A DNA stretch of 13,364 nucleotides from Spartobacteria bacterium (GTDB lineage: Bacteria; Verrucomicrobiota; Verrucomicrobiae; Chthoniobacterales; UBA6821): contig PLEU01000142.1 in NCBI GenBank assembly GCA_003136515.1, positions 3,016 through 16,379 of the forward strand, read 5' to 3'. Positions 7,360 to 13,364 of this stretch are shown here, piece by piece (the first letter of the stretch is position 1; the number at the start of each line of letters is the position of its first letter). The notes under the pieces are model-generated. The model was not told where the DNA came from. It worked only from the letters and a program-made list of their open reading frames with translations, and made no database searches. The translations under genes were made by a program, and so were the position numbers.

Positions 7360-7529
7360 ATGCTGGATCTGAGGCAACGAGGAGTGATAGCATAAAGCTC
7401 GCACGCACACTTACTCGCTAAGGCTGGCATCTCCGGACAACCTCAGCAATCGATTCCTCATCTCATCTTGTAATCTTTTTGAGTGAGCTGCCCGATGAGG
7501 CTATCCATTACTCATGGCTTTCCTAACTG

Positions 7530-7535
7530 TATAAT
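7530..7535 (+). promoter_or_regulatory. -10 element of the folE2-hem operon
   Basis: A perfect TATAAT ends 33 bases before the folE2 ATG. The -35 region is poor (TTACTC at 7508-7513, 16 bases upstream). A start site near 7542 would leave a ~27-base leader with no Shine-Dalgarno and would exclude the structured region upstream from the operon mRNA. Confidence 0.55.
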
Positions 7536-7568
7536 TCGCTACACTCTGGATACCTTTCTTCACTTCCC

Positions 7569-8411
7569 ATGTTCGACGAACACGAGCTTTCCGACACGCA
7601 GAGTCTTCCCGATGACCGGCAGATTCCGATTGATCGTGTCGGGGTGAAGGATCTTCGCTATCCGATCCGTGTGCGGGATAAGAATCACAGTGAGCAGGCC
7701 ACTATAGCCACGGTGCAACTCACAGTCGATCTGCCTCACCATTTCAAGGGGACGCATATGAGCCGTTTTGTGGAGGTGCTCAATTCGCACGGCCCTGTCC
7801 TCCATGTCCGAAATATCCGTGATATTCTTGTCCAGCTCTCCAGGAGGCTGGAAAGTGATGAAGCCCATGTTGACTTTGAGTTTCCCTATTTTCTGGAAAA
7901 GCAGGCTCCCGTTACCAGGGCAGTGGGCCTGCTTGATTATACAGTCCGATTTAGCGCGACATTGAAGGGGGGACCCACCAGCAAGGGGAAGATTGATTTT
8001 ATTGTCACGGTCGTCGTTCCTGTAACCACACTCTGTCCATGCTCCAAGGCGATCAGTGAATCGGGGGCGCACAACCAGCGTGGCCATGTCACCTTTGCCG
8101 TGCGCTGCACTAAACCGATGTGGCTTGAGGAGATGATCCGGCTTGTCGAGGACTCTGCCAGTTCTGAACTCTACAGTCTGCTCAAGCGTCCCGATGAAAA
8201 GTTCGTGACGGAGCAGGCGTATGCCAACCCTGTCTTTGTGGAGGACTTAGTTCGCAATGTTGCGGCACGTGCGGAACAGGATCCCAATATAGTCTGGTAC
8301 CGTGTCGAGGCAGAGAATTTTGAGTCAATCCACAATCACAATGCCTATGCATTGGTGGAATGCAGGGGTTCCCGTGACGGACGAATTCAGGGAAACGGCA
8401 GCCCAATCTGA
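7569..8411 (+). CDS. folE2: GTP cyclohydrolase FolE2 (type IB)
   Basis: The 280-residue enzyme converts GTP to 7,8-dihydroneopterin triphosphate and formate, the entry to tetrahydrofolate and to queuosine. It belongs to the type IB family (PF02649), unrelated in sequence to zinc-dependent FolE. Signatures are FKGTHMSRFVEVL (59-71), PVTTLCPCSKAISESGAHNQRG (151-172, with candidate metal ligands Cys156 and His168), and the C-terminal ESIHNHNA (252-259). All are intact and length is normal. In Bacillus the family is induced by zinc limitation through Zur, but no Zur box was recognised here. The ATG follows a CTTCACTTCCC stretch without Shine-Dalgarno. It is first in the operon; the next gene begins 11 bases after its stop. 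Confidence 0.95.
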   Translation: MFDEHELSDTQSLPDDRQIPIDRVGVKDLRYPIRVRDKNHSEQATIATVQLTVDLPHHFKGTHMSRFVEVLNSHGPVLHVRNIRDILVQLSRRLESDEAHVDFEFPYFLEKQAPVTRAVGLLDYTVRFSATLKGGPTSKGKIDFIVTVVVPVTTLCPCSKAISESGAHNQRGHVTFAVRCTKPMWLEEMIRLVEDSASSELYSLLKRPDEKFVTEQAYANPVFVEDLVRNVAARAEQDPNIVWYRVEAENFESIHNHNAYALVECRGSRDGRIQGNGSPI

Positions 8412-8422
8412 TTTGATTTACA

Positions 8423-9232
8423 ATGGAACGCATCGCCCTCTTCGTCGCCATGCTCTGCTATCTTTTCAGCTTTGGGCACACTTTATTTGCGCTCGGAGCC
8501 GGACGTGCTCTGTCAGGGGCCGGAGGGTTTAGACCGGGGCGCTTCAACTTTATAGCCATGGCGTTTGGAGCCGCTGCGCAGGGATGGTACCTTAGCCTGC
8601 GTGGTGCCGCAGAACATGCCTGCCCGCTCGGGACTCTCCCCGAAATGCTGATCTTCCTTGGCTGGTCGATAGCACTGATTTACCTAGTGATTGGCCCCAC
8701 CTATCGCATTTCGCTTATGGGCGCCTTTACGGCACCGCTAGTGCTTTTGCTGCAGATTCTGGCTTTGCTCCTGCCACAAAAAAATCGTCCTGAGGCACTT
8801 TTTAACAACCCCTGGGTTGAGACTCATGCCGCGCTGTCTTTGGTGGCCTTCGGAGCCTTTGGACTTGCCGCGATCGCAGGGTTGATGTTTCTGGTTCAGG
8901 AGGGGCAGCTCAAATCACAACACCCCGCGCCGATTTTCCACTACCTGCCGCCTATCAGCGTCCTTTCAGATGCGATTCTGCGCCTGCTGTGGGTGGGATT
9001 TCTGATCTTAACCCTAAGTTTCGCTTCCGGCTGGCATGCCCATCTCTTGGTGACGGGGGAAAAATTCGCATTCTCGATGTTGATTTGGCTGCTCTATGCA
9101 GGAATTCTGGCTGGAGCGAAGACAGGACTGCTTACAGGACGCCGTTTTGCCATGTTCTCGGCAATAACCTTTCTGGTCGCCCTTCTGATCCTCCCCGTTA
9201 TCCAGCACCTCTCCACGCATATCGTCTCGTGA
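8423..9232 (+). CDS. HemX/CcsA-like integral membrane protein
   Basis: This 269-residue protein has about eight hydrophobic segments (roughly 3-25, 41-58, 74-92, 98-117, 137-158, 178-201, 214-232, 243-262) and belongs to the cytochrome c assembly superfamily (PF01578). Recognisable parts are ACPLGTLPEMLIFLGWSIAL (66-85) and ETHAALSLVAFGAFGLAAIAGLMFL (133-157). True CcsA/CcmC/CcmF proteins carry a tryptophan-rich WWD heme-handling motif; none is visible here, where SGWHAHLL and IWLLYAGIL occupy the equivalent zone. With its place directly before hemA, this favours a HemX-like role. Bacillus HemX lowers HemA abundance. Conserved-looking histidines (19, 65, 135, 205, 207) could still bind heme. 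Its TGA stop overlaps the hemA GTG start, implying coupled translation. Confidence 0.75.
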   Translation: MERIALFVAMLCYLFSFGHTLFALGAGRALSGAGGFRPGRFNFIAMAFGAAAQGWYLSLRGAAEHACPLGTLPEMLIFLGWSIALIYLVIGPTYRISLMGAFTAPLVLLLQILALLLPQKNRPEALFNNPWVETHAALSLVAFGAFGLAAIAGLMFLVQEGQLKSQHPAPIFHYLPPISVLSDAILRLLWVGFLILTLSFASGWHAHLLVTGEKFAFSMLIWLLYAGILAGAKTGLLTGRRFAMFSAITFLVALLILPVIQHLSTHIVS

Positions 9233-10269
9233 ATATTCTCTGCGCCGGCCTCAATCACCGCACCGCACATCTCGAAGTGAGGGAGCGATTCGCCGTGCGC
9301 GACTCTGAGATGGGTGAACTGCTTGCCAAACTGAGGGGTATTGAGGGGGTGTCCGGAGCCGTTATGCTATCGACCTGCAATCGCGTGGAGCTTTACGCCT
9401 CAAGCCTTTGCCCTCTTAGGACGTTGGAGGGGTTCCGCTCCATTTTGAGCGTTCGAGCCGGTGTGGAAGCGCCGCTCTATCATCATGTTACACCGCAGGC
9501 CGTACGCCATCTGTTCCGTGTGGCGAGTGGACTCGACTCGATGGTCATTGGCGAGACGGAAATCCTTGGACAAGTGAAAAGGGCCTACTCGTTAGCCTCC
9601 GAGGCTGGGGCAGCCACCAGATCGCTCCACAAGCTCTTCCAGCATGCGTTCCGTGTGGCGAAATCAGTCCGCACCGAGACACAGATTACTAGCGGCCCCA
9701 CCTCGGTGGGTTCGGTGGCCGTGGAATTGGCGGGGAAAATCTTCGGCTCCTTGGAGGGAAGGCGCGTCATGATTCTTGGAGCCGGTGAGATCAGTGAACG
9801 TACGGCGAGGAGCATGCAGTCACGTGGTGTCCGGAGCGTGATCGTCTCGAACCGGACCTATGAGCGGGCGGCTCAACTGGCTGCGGAAATAGGAGGTATG
9901 GCCCTGCACTTCGATCACTGGGAAAAGGCATTTGCTGACATTGACATCCTGATCAGTTCGACACACGCACCGCACGCCATCCTCACCCCGGAAAAGCTGG
10001 CGCCATTGATGCGCCTACGTCGGGGAGCGCCGCTCTTCGTTATTGATCTGGCGGTGCCGCGTGACGCCGATCCCTTGATCAATGAACTTGACGGTGTTTT
10101 TCTGTACGACATCGATAACCTTGAGCAGATCGCCACCCAATCGCTCGACATCCGCCGTCAGGAAGTGATCCGTTGTGAGTCGCTTATCGAGGAGCATGTG
10201 GGAGGATTTCTGAGTTGGCTGCTTAGAGTGCATGGAAACGGCGCCCTCTCGATGCCGCATCATTGCTGA
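9229..10269 (+). CDS. hemA: Glutamyl-tRNA reductase, short form
   Basis: HemA reduces glutamyl-tRNA(Glu) with NADPH to glutamate-1-semialdehyde, the first committed step of C5-pathway tetrapyrrole synthesis. The catalytic domain has GLNHRTAHLEVRER (7-20) and the nucleophile Cys50 in STCNRVE. GLDSMVIGETEILGQVK (~101-117) follows, then a Rossmann NADPH domain with ILGAGEISERTA and SNRTYERA, and FVIDLAVPRD and LYDIDNLE. The protein ends at 346 residues, a few residues past FLSWLL, where the usual enzyme continues with a ~80-100-residue helical dimerisation domain. That domain is missing and no frame continuation was seen. Chlamydial HemA is, from memory, similarly short. The start is GTG at 9229, overlapping the preceding stop; the frame extends further upstream only inside that gene. 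Its TGA shares a base with the hemC ATG. Confidence 0.93.
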   Translation: MNILCAGLNHRTAHLEVRERFAVRDSEMGELLAKLRGIEGVSGAVMLSTCNRVELYASSLCPLRTLEGFRSILSVRAGVEAPLYHHVTPQAVRHLFRVASGLDSMVIGETEILGQVKRAYSLASEAGAATRSLHKLFQHAFRVAKSVRTETQITSGPTSVGSVAVELAGKIFGSLEGRRVMILGAGEISERTARSMQSRGVRSVIVSNRTYERAAQLAAEIGGMALHFDHWEKAFADIDILISSTHAPHAILTPEKLAPLMRLRRGAPLFVIDLAVPRDADPLINELDGVFLYDIDNLEQIATQSLDIRRQEVIRCESLIEEHVGGFLSWLLRVHGNGALSMPHHC

Positions 10270-11189
10270 TGGAACGTCAAAAGCTAATCTTGGGAACGCG
10301 TGGTAGCGAACTTGCCCTAGCCCAAAGTAAGCTTGTTGCTGATGAGTTGAAGACAGCCAATCCATCTCTTCTCATTGAGCAGAAGATCATCACAACCACA
10401 GGCGATGCCAGCACAACGTTGCCGCTCCATGAACCGACTGTGGAGGGTGCAGGGGTTTTTACCAGACAGCTTGAGCAGGCACTATTAAAAGGGGAGATCG
10501 ACCTTGCGGTTCATAGTCTGAAGGATCTTCCCGTGGAGACGCCACCGGGACTCGTCTTGGCCGCGATTTTGCCGCGAGCCCCAGTTGATGATCTGCTGAT
10601 TTCGCTCCATACGGGGGGAATAGAAGGACTTCCCCTCGGAGCCAATATTGGCACAAGCAGTCCGCGCCGCGCCCTGCTCTTGAAAGCCCGCAGGCCCGAT
10701 CTTTCCATCCTACCGATTCGCGGCAATGTTCCGACACGGTTACAGAAGGTCGCTGCCGGAGTAGATTATGATGCCACCCTCCTTGCGGCTGCGGGTCTGG
10801 GACGTCTCGGCCTGGATCTCTCCAAAGACGTAATCCCCGTTGATGGCGAGACGCTCTGGCTTGAGAGGCTTGGATGGATGCTCCCCGCGCCGGGTCAAGG
10901 AGCCATCGCTGTCGAGACCCGGCAGGATGATCCAAGGGTTGATCTACTTCATGTTCTCCATCATGAAGCCACTGCGTGCTGTGTCACGGCGGAGCGCCTC
11001 GTGCTCAAGTATCTTGGTGGTGGTTGCCATCTGGCCCTAGGTGTCCTCGCTGTGCTGACCGAGGGCAACATATTTCTTCGAGCAGTCTTTGTCCCTAACG
11101 AAACGAGCGTTCCTCGATCTGCCTGCGCGACGGCTCCAACCCCTGCGGCGGCGGCACGGCTTGTCGCTGACCAATTGCATTTCTTATGA
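10269..11189 (+). CDS. hemC: Hydroxymethylbilane synthase (porphobilinogen deaminase)
   Basis: The 306-residue cytoplasmic enzyme joins four porphobilinogens into hydroxymethylbilane. Domains 1 and 2 show LGTRGSELALAQSK (8-21), GVFTRQLEQALL, DLAVHSLKDLP with catalytic Asp86, NIGTSSPRRALLL (126-138), IRGNVPTRL (150-158) and LPAPGQGAIAVE (205-216). Domain 3 carries Cys253 in LGGGCHLALG, the residue that attaches the dipyrromethane cofactor. All expected residues are present and length is normal. The ATG at 10269 is preferred over a TTG at 10263 because it begins close to the conserved strand and overlaps the hemA stop by one base. Its own stop overlaps the next start as ATGA. The final ~25 residues are Ala-rich and of no clear function. 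Confidence 0.97.
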   Translation: MERQKLILGTRGSELALAQSKLVADELKTANPSLLIEQKIITTTGDASTTLPLHEPTVEGAGVFTRQLEQALLKGEIDLAVHSLKDLPVETPPGLVLAAILPRAPVDDLLISLHTGGIEGLPLGANIGTSSPRRALLLKARRPDLSILPIRGNVPTRLQKVAAGVDYDATLLAAAGLGRLGLDLSKDVIPVDGETLWLERLGWMLPAPGQGAIAVETRQDDPRVDLLHVLHHEATACCVTAERLVLKYLGGGCHLALGVLAVLTEGNIFLRAVFVPNETSVPRSACATAPTPAAAARLVADQLHFL

Positions 11190-12757
11190 ACAAAATCCCC
11201 GCAGTAAAGCAGCAGGAAAAAGCCGCCGCCCAAGGCATTTGTTATCTCGTCGGTGCCGGCCCAGGTGATCCGGGACTTCTCACCCTGCGAGGTCTTGAAT
11301 GCCTCGAACGGGCCGAGGTAGTGATCTACGATTACCTAAGCAACTCGGAACTGATCCGGTTTGCGCCCCAAAGTGCTCAGAAAATCTACGCCGGTAAAAC
11401 AGCTGGTCGCCATGCCCTAAAACAGGAAGAGACCAATGCACTGCTGGTCAAGCACACTGCCGAGGGGAAACGTGTTGTACGACTCAAGGGAGGAGATCCG
11501 TTCCTCTTCGGGCGCGGCGGGGAAGAGGCCGCGGAGCTGGCTGCTGCGGGACTTCGCTTTGAAATTGTACCCGGTGTCACTTCGGCAATCGGTGGTCTTG
11601 CCTATGCCGGTATACCGGTGACTCACCGTGCCAGTAACGCCGTACTAACCATTTTCACCGGGCATGAAGAGCCGGGAAAGGATGGGCCCGGAATCGATTA
11701 CAAAGCGATCGCTTCTGCTCCTGGAACCAAGGTGATGCTGATGGGAATGGAGAGGCTCTCCGCAATCACTAAGGAGCTGTCGGCTGCCGGCATGGCGGAG
11801 ACGACGCCTGTGGCGCTCGTGCGTTGGGCCACCACAGGCAGGCATCAAACCCTGGTTGGGACGCTCGGCACAATTGCCAGCCTTGTCGAGAAAGAGGGAT
11901 TCAAGGCGCCTGCCGTGGCCGTCTTTGGAGAAGTCGTTCGTATGCGCCAGACCTTGAACTGGTTTGAATCTCGCCCTCTTTTTGGGCGTCGCATTGCTGT
12001 CACACGCACCAGCCAGCAGTCGGGAGGACTTCTCACGGCACTTCGGCAACTTGGAGCTGATGCTTTTGAGCTACCAACAATCCGCATCGAACCGCCGAAG
12101 GAAAAGACAGCCTTTGTCGAGGCCCTGGCTGATGTCCGGGGCTATGACTGGATTGTTTTCACAAGTCCTAACGGTGTAGAGACGTTTTTCAATGCATTCT
12201 TCGCTTCACATGAGGATGCCCGTGATCTGGGGGGGGGGAGGATCGCCGCAATCGGAAACGGGACGGCCAAAAAAGTCCGGGAGTATCGCTTTGGTGTCGA
12301 TTTGATCCCCAAGGAATTTGTGGCTGAATCGATGCTCAAGGAGTTCAAGGAAATCGGTGTGGAACATCTCAGAATATTGCTGCCACGCGCTGCGGGAGCA
12401 CGGGAAATTCTGGCCATCGAGTTGGAAAATCTTGGTGCGATTGTCGATGACGTCCCGGTCTATCAGACGGTTCCTGAGACCGGAGATGTTGCAGGCGGGA
12501 TAAGGCGATTTCGCGATGAAGGTGCTGATATGATTACCTTTACTAGTGGCTCTACGGCGGAACATTTCATGGCGCTTGGCCTCTCGCTACCGGAAGGACT
12601 AAAGACAGCGAGTATCGGTCCGGTGACTTCAGAAACGATGACGAGGCTGGGGCTGAAGGTCGATTTGGAAGCAGCCCAGCATGATATTCCCGGCCTTGTG
12701 GCGGCGATCAGATCCTTTTACAAAAGCAAACCCTCCCCCCGGAACGACAACTTTTGA
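11186..12757 (+). CDS. Fusion of uroporphyrinogen-III C-methyltransferase (CobA/SUMT) and uroporphyrinogen-III synthase (HemD)
   Basis: This 523-residue bifunctional protein has an N-terminal SUMT half (~17-260) that methylates uroporphyrinogen III at C2 and C7 with S-adenosylmethionine to give precorrin-2. Its motifs are YLVGAGPGDPGLLTLRG (20-36), RLKGGDPFLFGRGGEE (99-114), PGVTSAIGGLAYAGIPVTHR (129-148) and TPVALVRWAT. The C-terminal HemD half (~263-515) cyclises hydroxymethylbilane to uroporphyrinogen III, with GRRIAVTRT, DWIVFTSPNGV (321-331), ILLPRAAGAR (397-406) and MITFTSGSTAEHF (449-461). The same fusion order is known in several phyla. It therefore feeds both heme and the siroheme/cobalamin branch. 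No siroheme ferrochelatase gene adjoins. The ATG overlaps the hemC stop by four bases. A ten-G run at 12229-12238 falls inside the HemD half, encoding part of L348-G349-G350-G351. Confidence 0.95.
   Translation: MNKIPAVKQQEKAAAQGICYLVGAGPGDPGLLTLRGLECLERAEVVIYDYLSNSELIRFAPQSAQKIYAGKTAGRHALKQEETNALLVKHTAEGKRVVRLKGGDPFLFGRGGEEAAELAAAGLRFEIVPGVTSAIGGLAYAGIPVTHRASNAVLTIFTGHEEPGKDGPGIDYKAIASAPGTKVMLMGMERLSAITKELSAAGMAETTPVALVRWATTGRHQTLVGTLGTIASLVEKEGFKAPAVAVFGEVVRMRQTLNWFESRPLFGRRIAVTRTSQQSGGLLTALRQLGADAFELPTIRIEPPKEKTAFVEALADVRGYDWIVFTSPNGVETFFNAFFASHEDARDLGGGRIAAIGNGTAKKVREYRFGVDLIPKEFVAESMLKEFKEIGVEHLRILLPRAAGAREILAIELENLGAIVDDVPVYQTVPETGDVAGGIRRFRDEGADMITFTSGSTAEHFMALGLSLPEGLKTASIGPVTSETMTRLGLKVDLEAAQHDIPGLVAAIRSFYKSKPSPRNDNF
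12229..12238 (+). repeat. Homopolymeric G10 tract inside cobA-hemD
   Basis: Ten consecutive guanines occupy codons 348-351 of the fusion, encoding the last base of a Leu codon and three glycines. The reading frame is intact with ten; gain or loss of one base would truncate the HemD half. Such tracts are prone to slippage and to sequencing error. Confidence 0.95.
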
Positions 12758-12783
12758 TGGCGCGAAGCCGTCATGAGGCATAG

Positions 12784-12790
12784 AAAGGAG
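12784..12790 (+). promoter_or_regulatory. AAAGGAG, candidate ribosome site of hpf
   Basis: This is the best Shine-Dalgarno match seen in the window, but it ends 15 bases before the hpf ATG at 12806, longer than the usual 5-9. No alternative in-frame start lies closer to it, so either the spacing is tolerated or the match is chance. Confidence 0.35.
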
Positions 12791-12805
12791 TCAGGAACTA
12801 ATACC

Positions 12806-13162
12806 ATGCAAATTCACATCAGCCCCCGTCATATTCAGCTTACGGCAGCCATTCATGCCCATGTGGCAGAGAAGGTAGCCCACATGGAGGAGTACACCGA
12901 TAGCATTCTGGCGGCCCATGTTGTCCTGCTCTTCGACGAGCACCGTTCGAAGAAGAAAGACTACCAAGTCAAGATCCATCTGGCCATGCCGGGACCCGAT
13001 CTTCATGCCGAGGATACCGAGGATGACCTTTACGCCGCCATAGATCTCACGGTTCACAAACTTGTGCAGCAACTCCGAAAGCGGAAGACCAAGACTAAGG
13101 AGAAAGCGAAGCACAAGGTGCGTGTCGCACGTGAAGTGGAGCGGCACGGCTACCGCCGTTAG
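12806..13162 (+). CDS. hpf: Ribosome hibernation promoting factor, short form (HPF/YfiA family)
   Basis: The 118-residue protein starts MQIHISPRHIQLTAAIHAHVAEKVAHME, the typical opening of the HPF/RaiA S30AE fold, and continues with LLFDEHRSKKKDYQVKIHLAMPG and a DLYAAIDLTVHKLVQQLRKRK helix. This family binds the decoding centre of the 30S subunit and stalls ribosomes in stationary phase. The C-terminus (~93-118) is strongly basic (KTKTKEKAKHK) and there is no separate dimerisation domain as in long HPF. An upstream in-frame ATG at 12773 would add eleven polar residues not typical of the family, so the ATG at 12806 is chosen. It lies 48 bases after cobA-hemD and nine bases before scpA in the same reading frame. 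Confidence 0.9.
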   Translation: MQIHISPRHIQLTAAIHAHVAEKVAHMEEYTDSILAAHVVLLFDEHRSKKKDYQVKIHLAMPGPDLHAEDTEDDLYAAIDLTVHKLVQQLRKRKTKTKEKAKHKVRVAREVERHGYRR

Positions 13163-13171
13163 CAATCCAGA

Positions 13172-13364
13172 GTGGAGTCCGAATACAAAGTTCAACTTGA
13201 GGTCTTCGAGGGGCCCCTTGATCTGCTACTATATCTCGTCAAGAAGGACGAGGTTGATATCTACGATATATCGATCGAACGGATCACGACGCAATACCTT
13301 GCCTATCTGGAGACCTTTGAGGTCCTTCAGATCGAAGTGGCCGGCGAATTCCTCGTAATGGCAG
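13172..13364 (+). CDS. scpA: Segregation and condensation protein A (3' truncated)
   Basis: The first 64 residues are present, beginning at GTG 13172 and running off the end. [33 protein letters not shown] is the characteristic ScpA (kleisin) N-terminus, which binds the SMC neck; the VAGEFLVMA that follows is also typical. ScpA with ScpB and SMC forms the bacterial condensin that organises and separates chromosomes. The GTG is the only plausible start, since an in-frame TAG (the hpf stop) lies four codons upstream. No Shine-Dalgarno is evident, although CCAGAG precedes it closely. ScpB is normally encoded next and would lie beyond the window. Confidence 0.93.
   Translation, partial: MESEYKVQLEVFEGPLDLLLYLVKKDEVDIYDISIERITTQYLAYLETFEVLQIEVAGEFLVMA

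Larger units (their letters stand above)
7256..7568. other. 313-base non-coding gap with overlapping inverted repeats
   Basis: No credible gene lies here; a 63-codon plus-strand frame running out of rsmE has no recognisable features. The middle is rich in self-complementary sequence. CCGGGGATGC (7354-7363) pairs with GCATCTCCGG (7427-7436), and the helix extends outward through TTG/CAA and GAG/CTC with single-base bulges. GTTGCC (7350-7355) can instead pair with GGCAAC (7373-7378). TGAGG (7370-7374) can pair with CCTCA (7441-7445). CCTCATC (7456-7462) matches GATGAGG (7494-7500). These pairings exclude one another in part, as in attenuators. The strand of any transcript is not known. No known riboswitch, tRNA, tmRNA, SRP, 6S or RNase P signature was recognised. 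Confidence 0.5.

Noticed and set aside
7230..7421. 63-codon plus-strand frame running from the end of rsmE into the gap
   Set aside because: It overlaps rsmE, has no homology I recognise, and runs through the inverted repeats.
7256..7568. Cobalamin, THF, preQ1 or Moco riboswitch before the folE2-cobA operon
   Set aside because: None of the conserved core sequences I can recall (for example GCCACTG of the cobalamin type) was found.
7560..8087. 175-codon minus-strand frame opposite folE2
   Set aside because: It is antisense to intact, motif-complete folE2 and its sequence is low-quality (many Arg/His/Cys in no pattern).
8989..9228. Longer N-terminus for HemA from an ATG inside the preceding gene
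   Set aside because: The extra 80 residues lie out of frame in the membrane protein gene and are unlike HemA; the GTG at 9229 gives the canonical VNILCAGLNHRTA start.
10459..10935. 158-codon minus-strand frame opposite hemC
   Set aside because: It is antisense to conserved hemC with no domain or start context.
12791..13195. 134-codon minus-strand frame opposite hpf
   Set aside because: It covers hpf entirely; hpf has full family motifs, this frame has none.

Overview
The window looks like an ordinary stretch of chromosome from a Gram-negative-type bacterium. My best guess is the Planctomycetota-Verrucomicrobiota-Chlamydiota group, most likely Verrucomicrobiota, at moderate-to-low confidence. 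The guess rests on a short glutamyl-tRNA reductase, a CobA-HemD fusion, a secreted family GH44 glycosidase, and start codons that almost all lack a Shine-Dalgarno sequence. No mobile element, CRISPR array, rRNA or tRNA was seen, and no multi-gene defence or biosynthetic island was recognised.

Layout. (1) 1-512 (+) is the 3' end of a GT28-type lipid/UDP-sugar glycosyltransferase, converging on and overlapping the next gene. (2) 509-3660 (-) reads, in transcription order, Hsp20 chaperone, YkgJ-type CxxCxxCC protein, PTS enzyme I (ptsI), and a small exported DUF1737-like protein. (3) 3916-4800 (+) is a dTDP-4-dehydrorhamnose reductase-like protein. (4) 4817-6382 (-) is an exported GH44 endo-glucanase/xyloglucanase-type enzyme with a clear extended -10 promoter almost touching its start codon. 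(5) 6503-7255 (+) is the 16S rRNA methyltransferase RsmE. (6) 7256-7568 is a 313-base gap with unusual, mutually exclusive inverted repeats and, near its end, a TATAAT promoter. (7) 7569-12757 (+) is a tight operon: folE2, a HemX/CcsA-like membrane protein, hemA, hemC, and a cobA-hemD fusion. (8) 12806-13364 (+) holds a short ribosome hibernation factor (hpf) and the start of scpA.

How the genes work together. The central operon covers the start of tetrapyrrole synthesis: glutamyl-tRNA to glutamate semialdehyde (HemA), porphobilinogen to hydroxymethylbilane (HemC), cyclisation to uroporphyrinogen III (HemD half), and its methylation to precorrin-2 (CobA half), which branches to siroheme and cobalamin. 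HemL and HemB must lie elsewhere. The HemX-like protein between folE2 and hemA may tune HemA level or act in heme/cytochrome handling. FolE2 supplies dihydroneopterin triphosphate for folate or queuosine and is the odd member metabolically. Four of its five members overlap or touch their neighbours, which suggests coupled translation.

The most unusual signals are the structured gap before folE2, the truncated HemA, the near-leaderless promoter arrangements, and a ten-guanine run inside the cobA-hemD reading frame. None amounts to a demonstrated new system.
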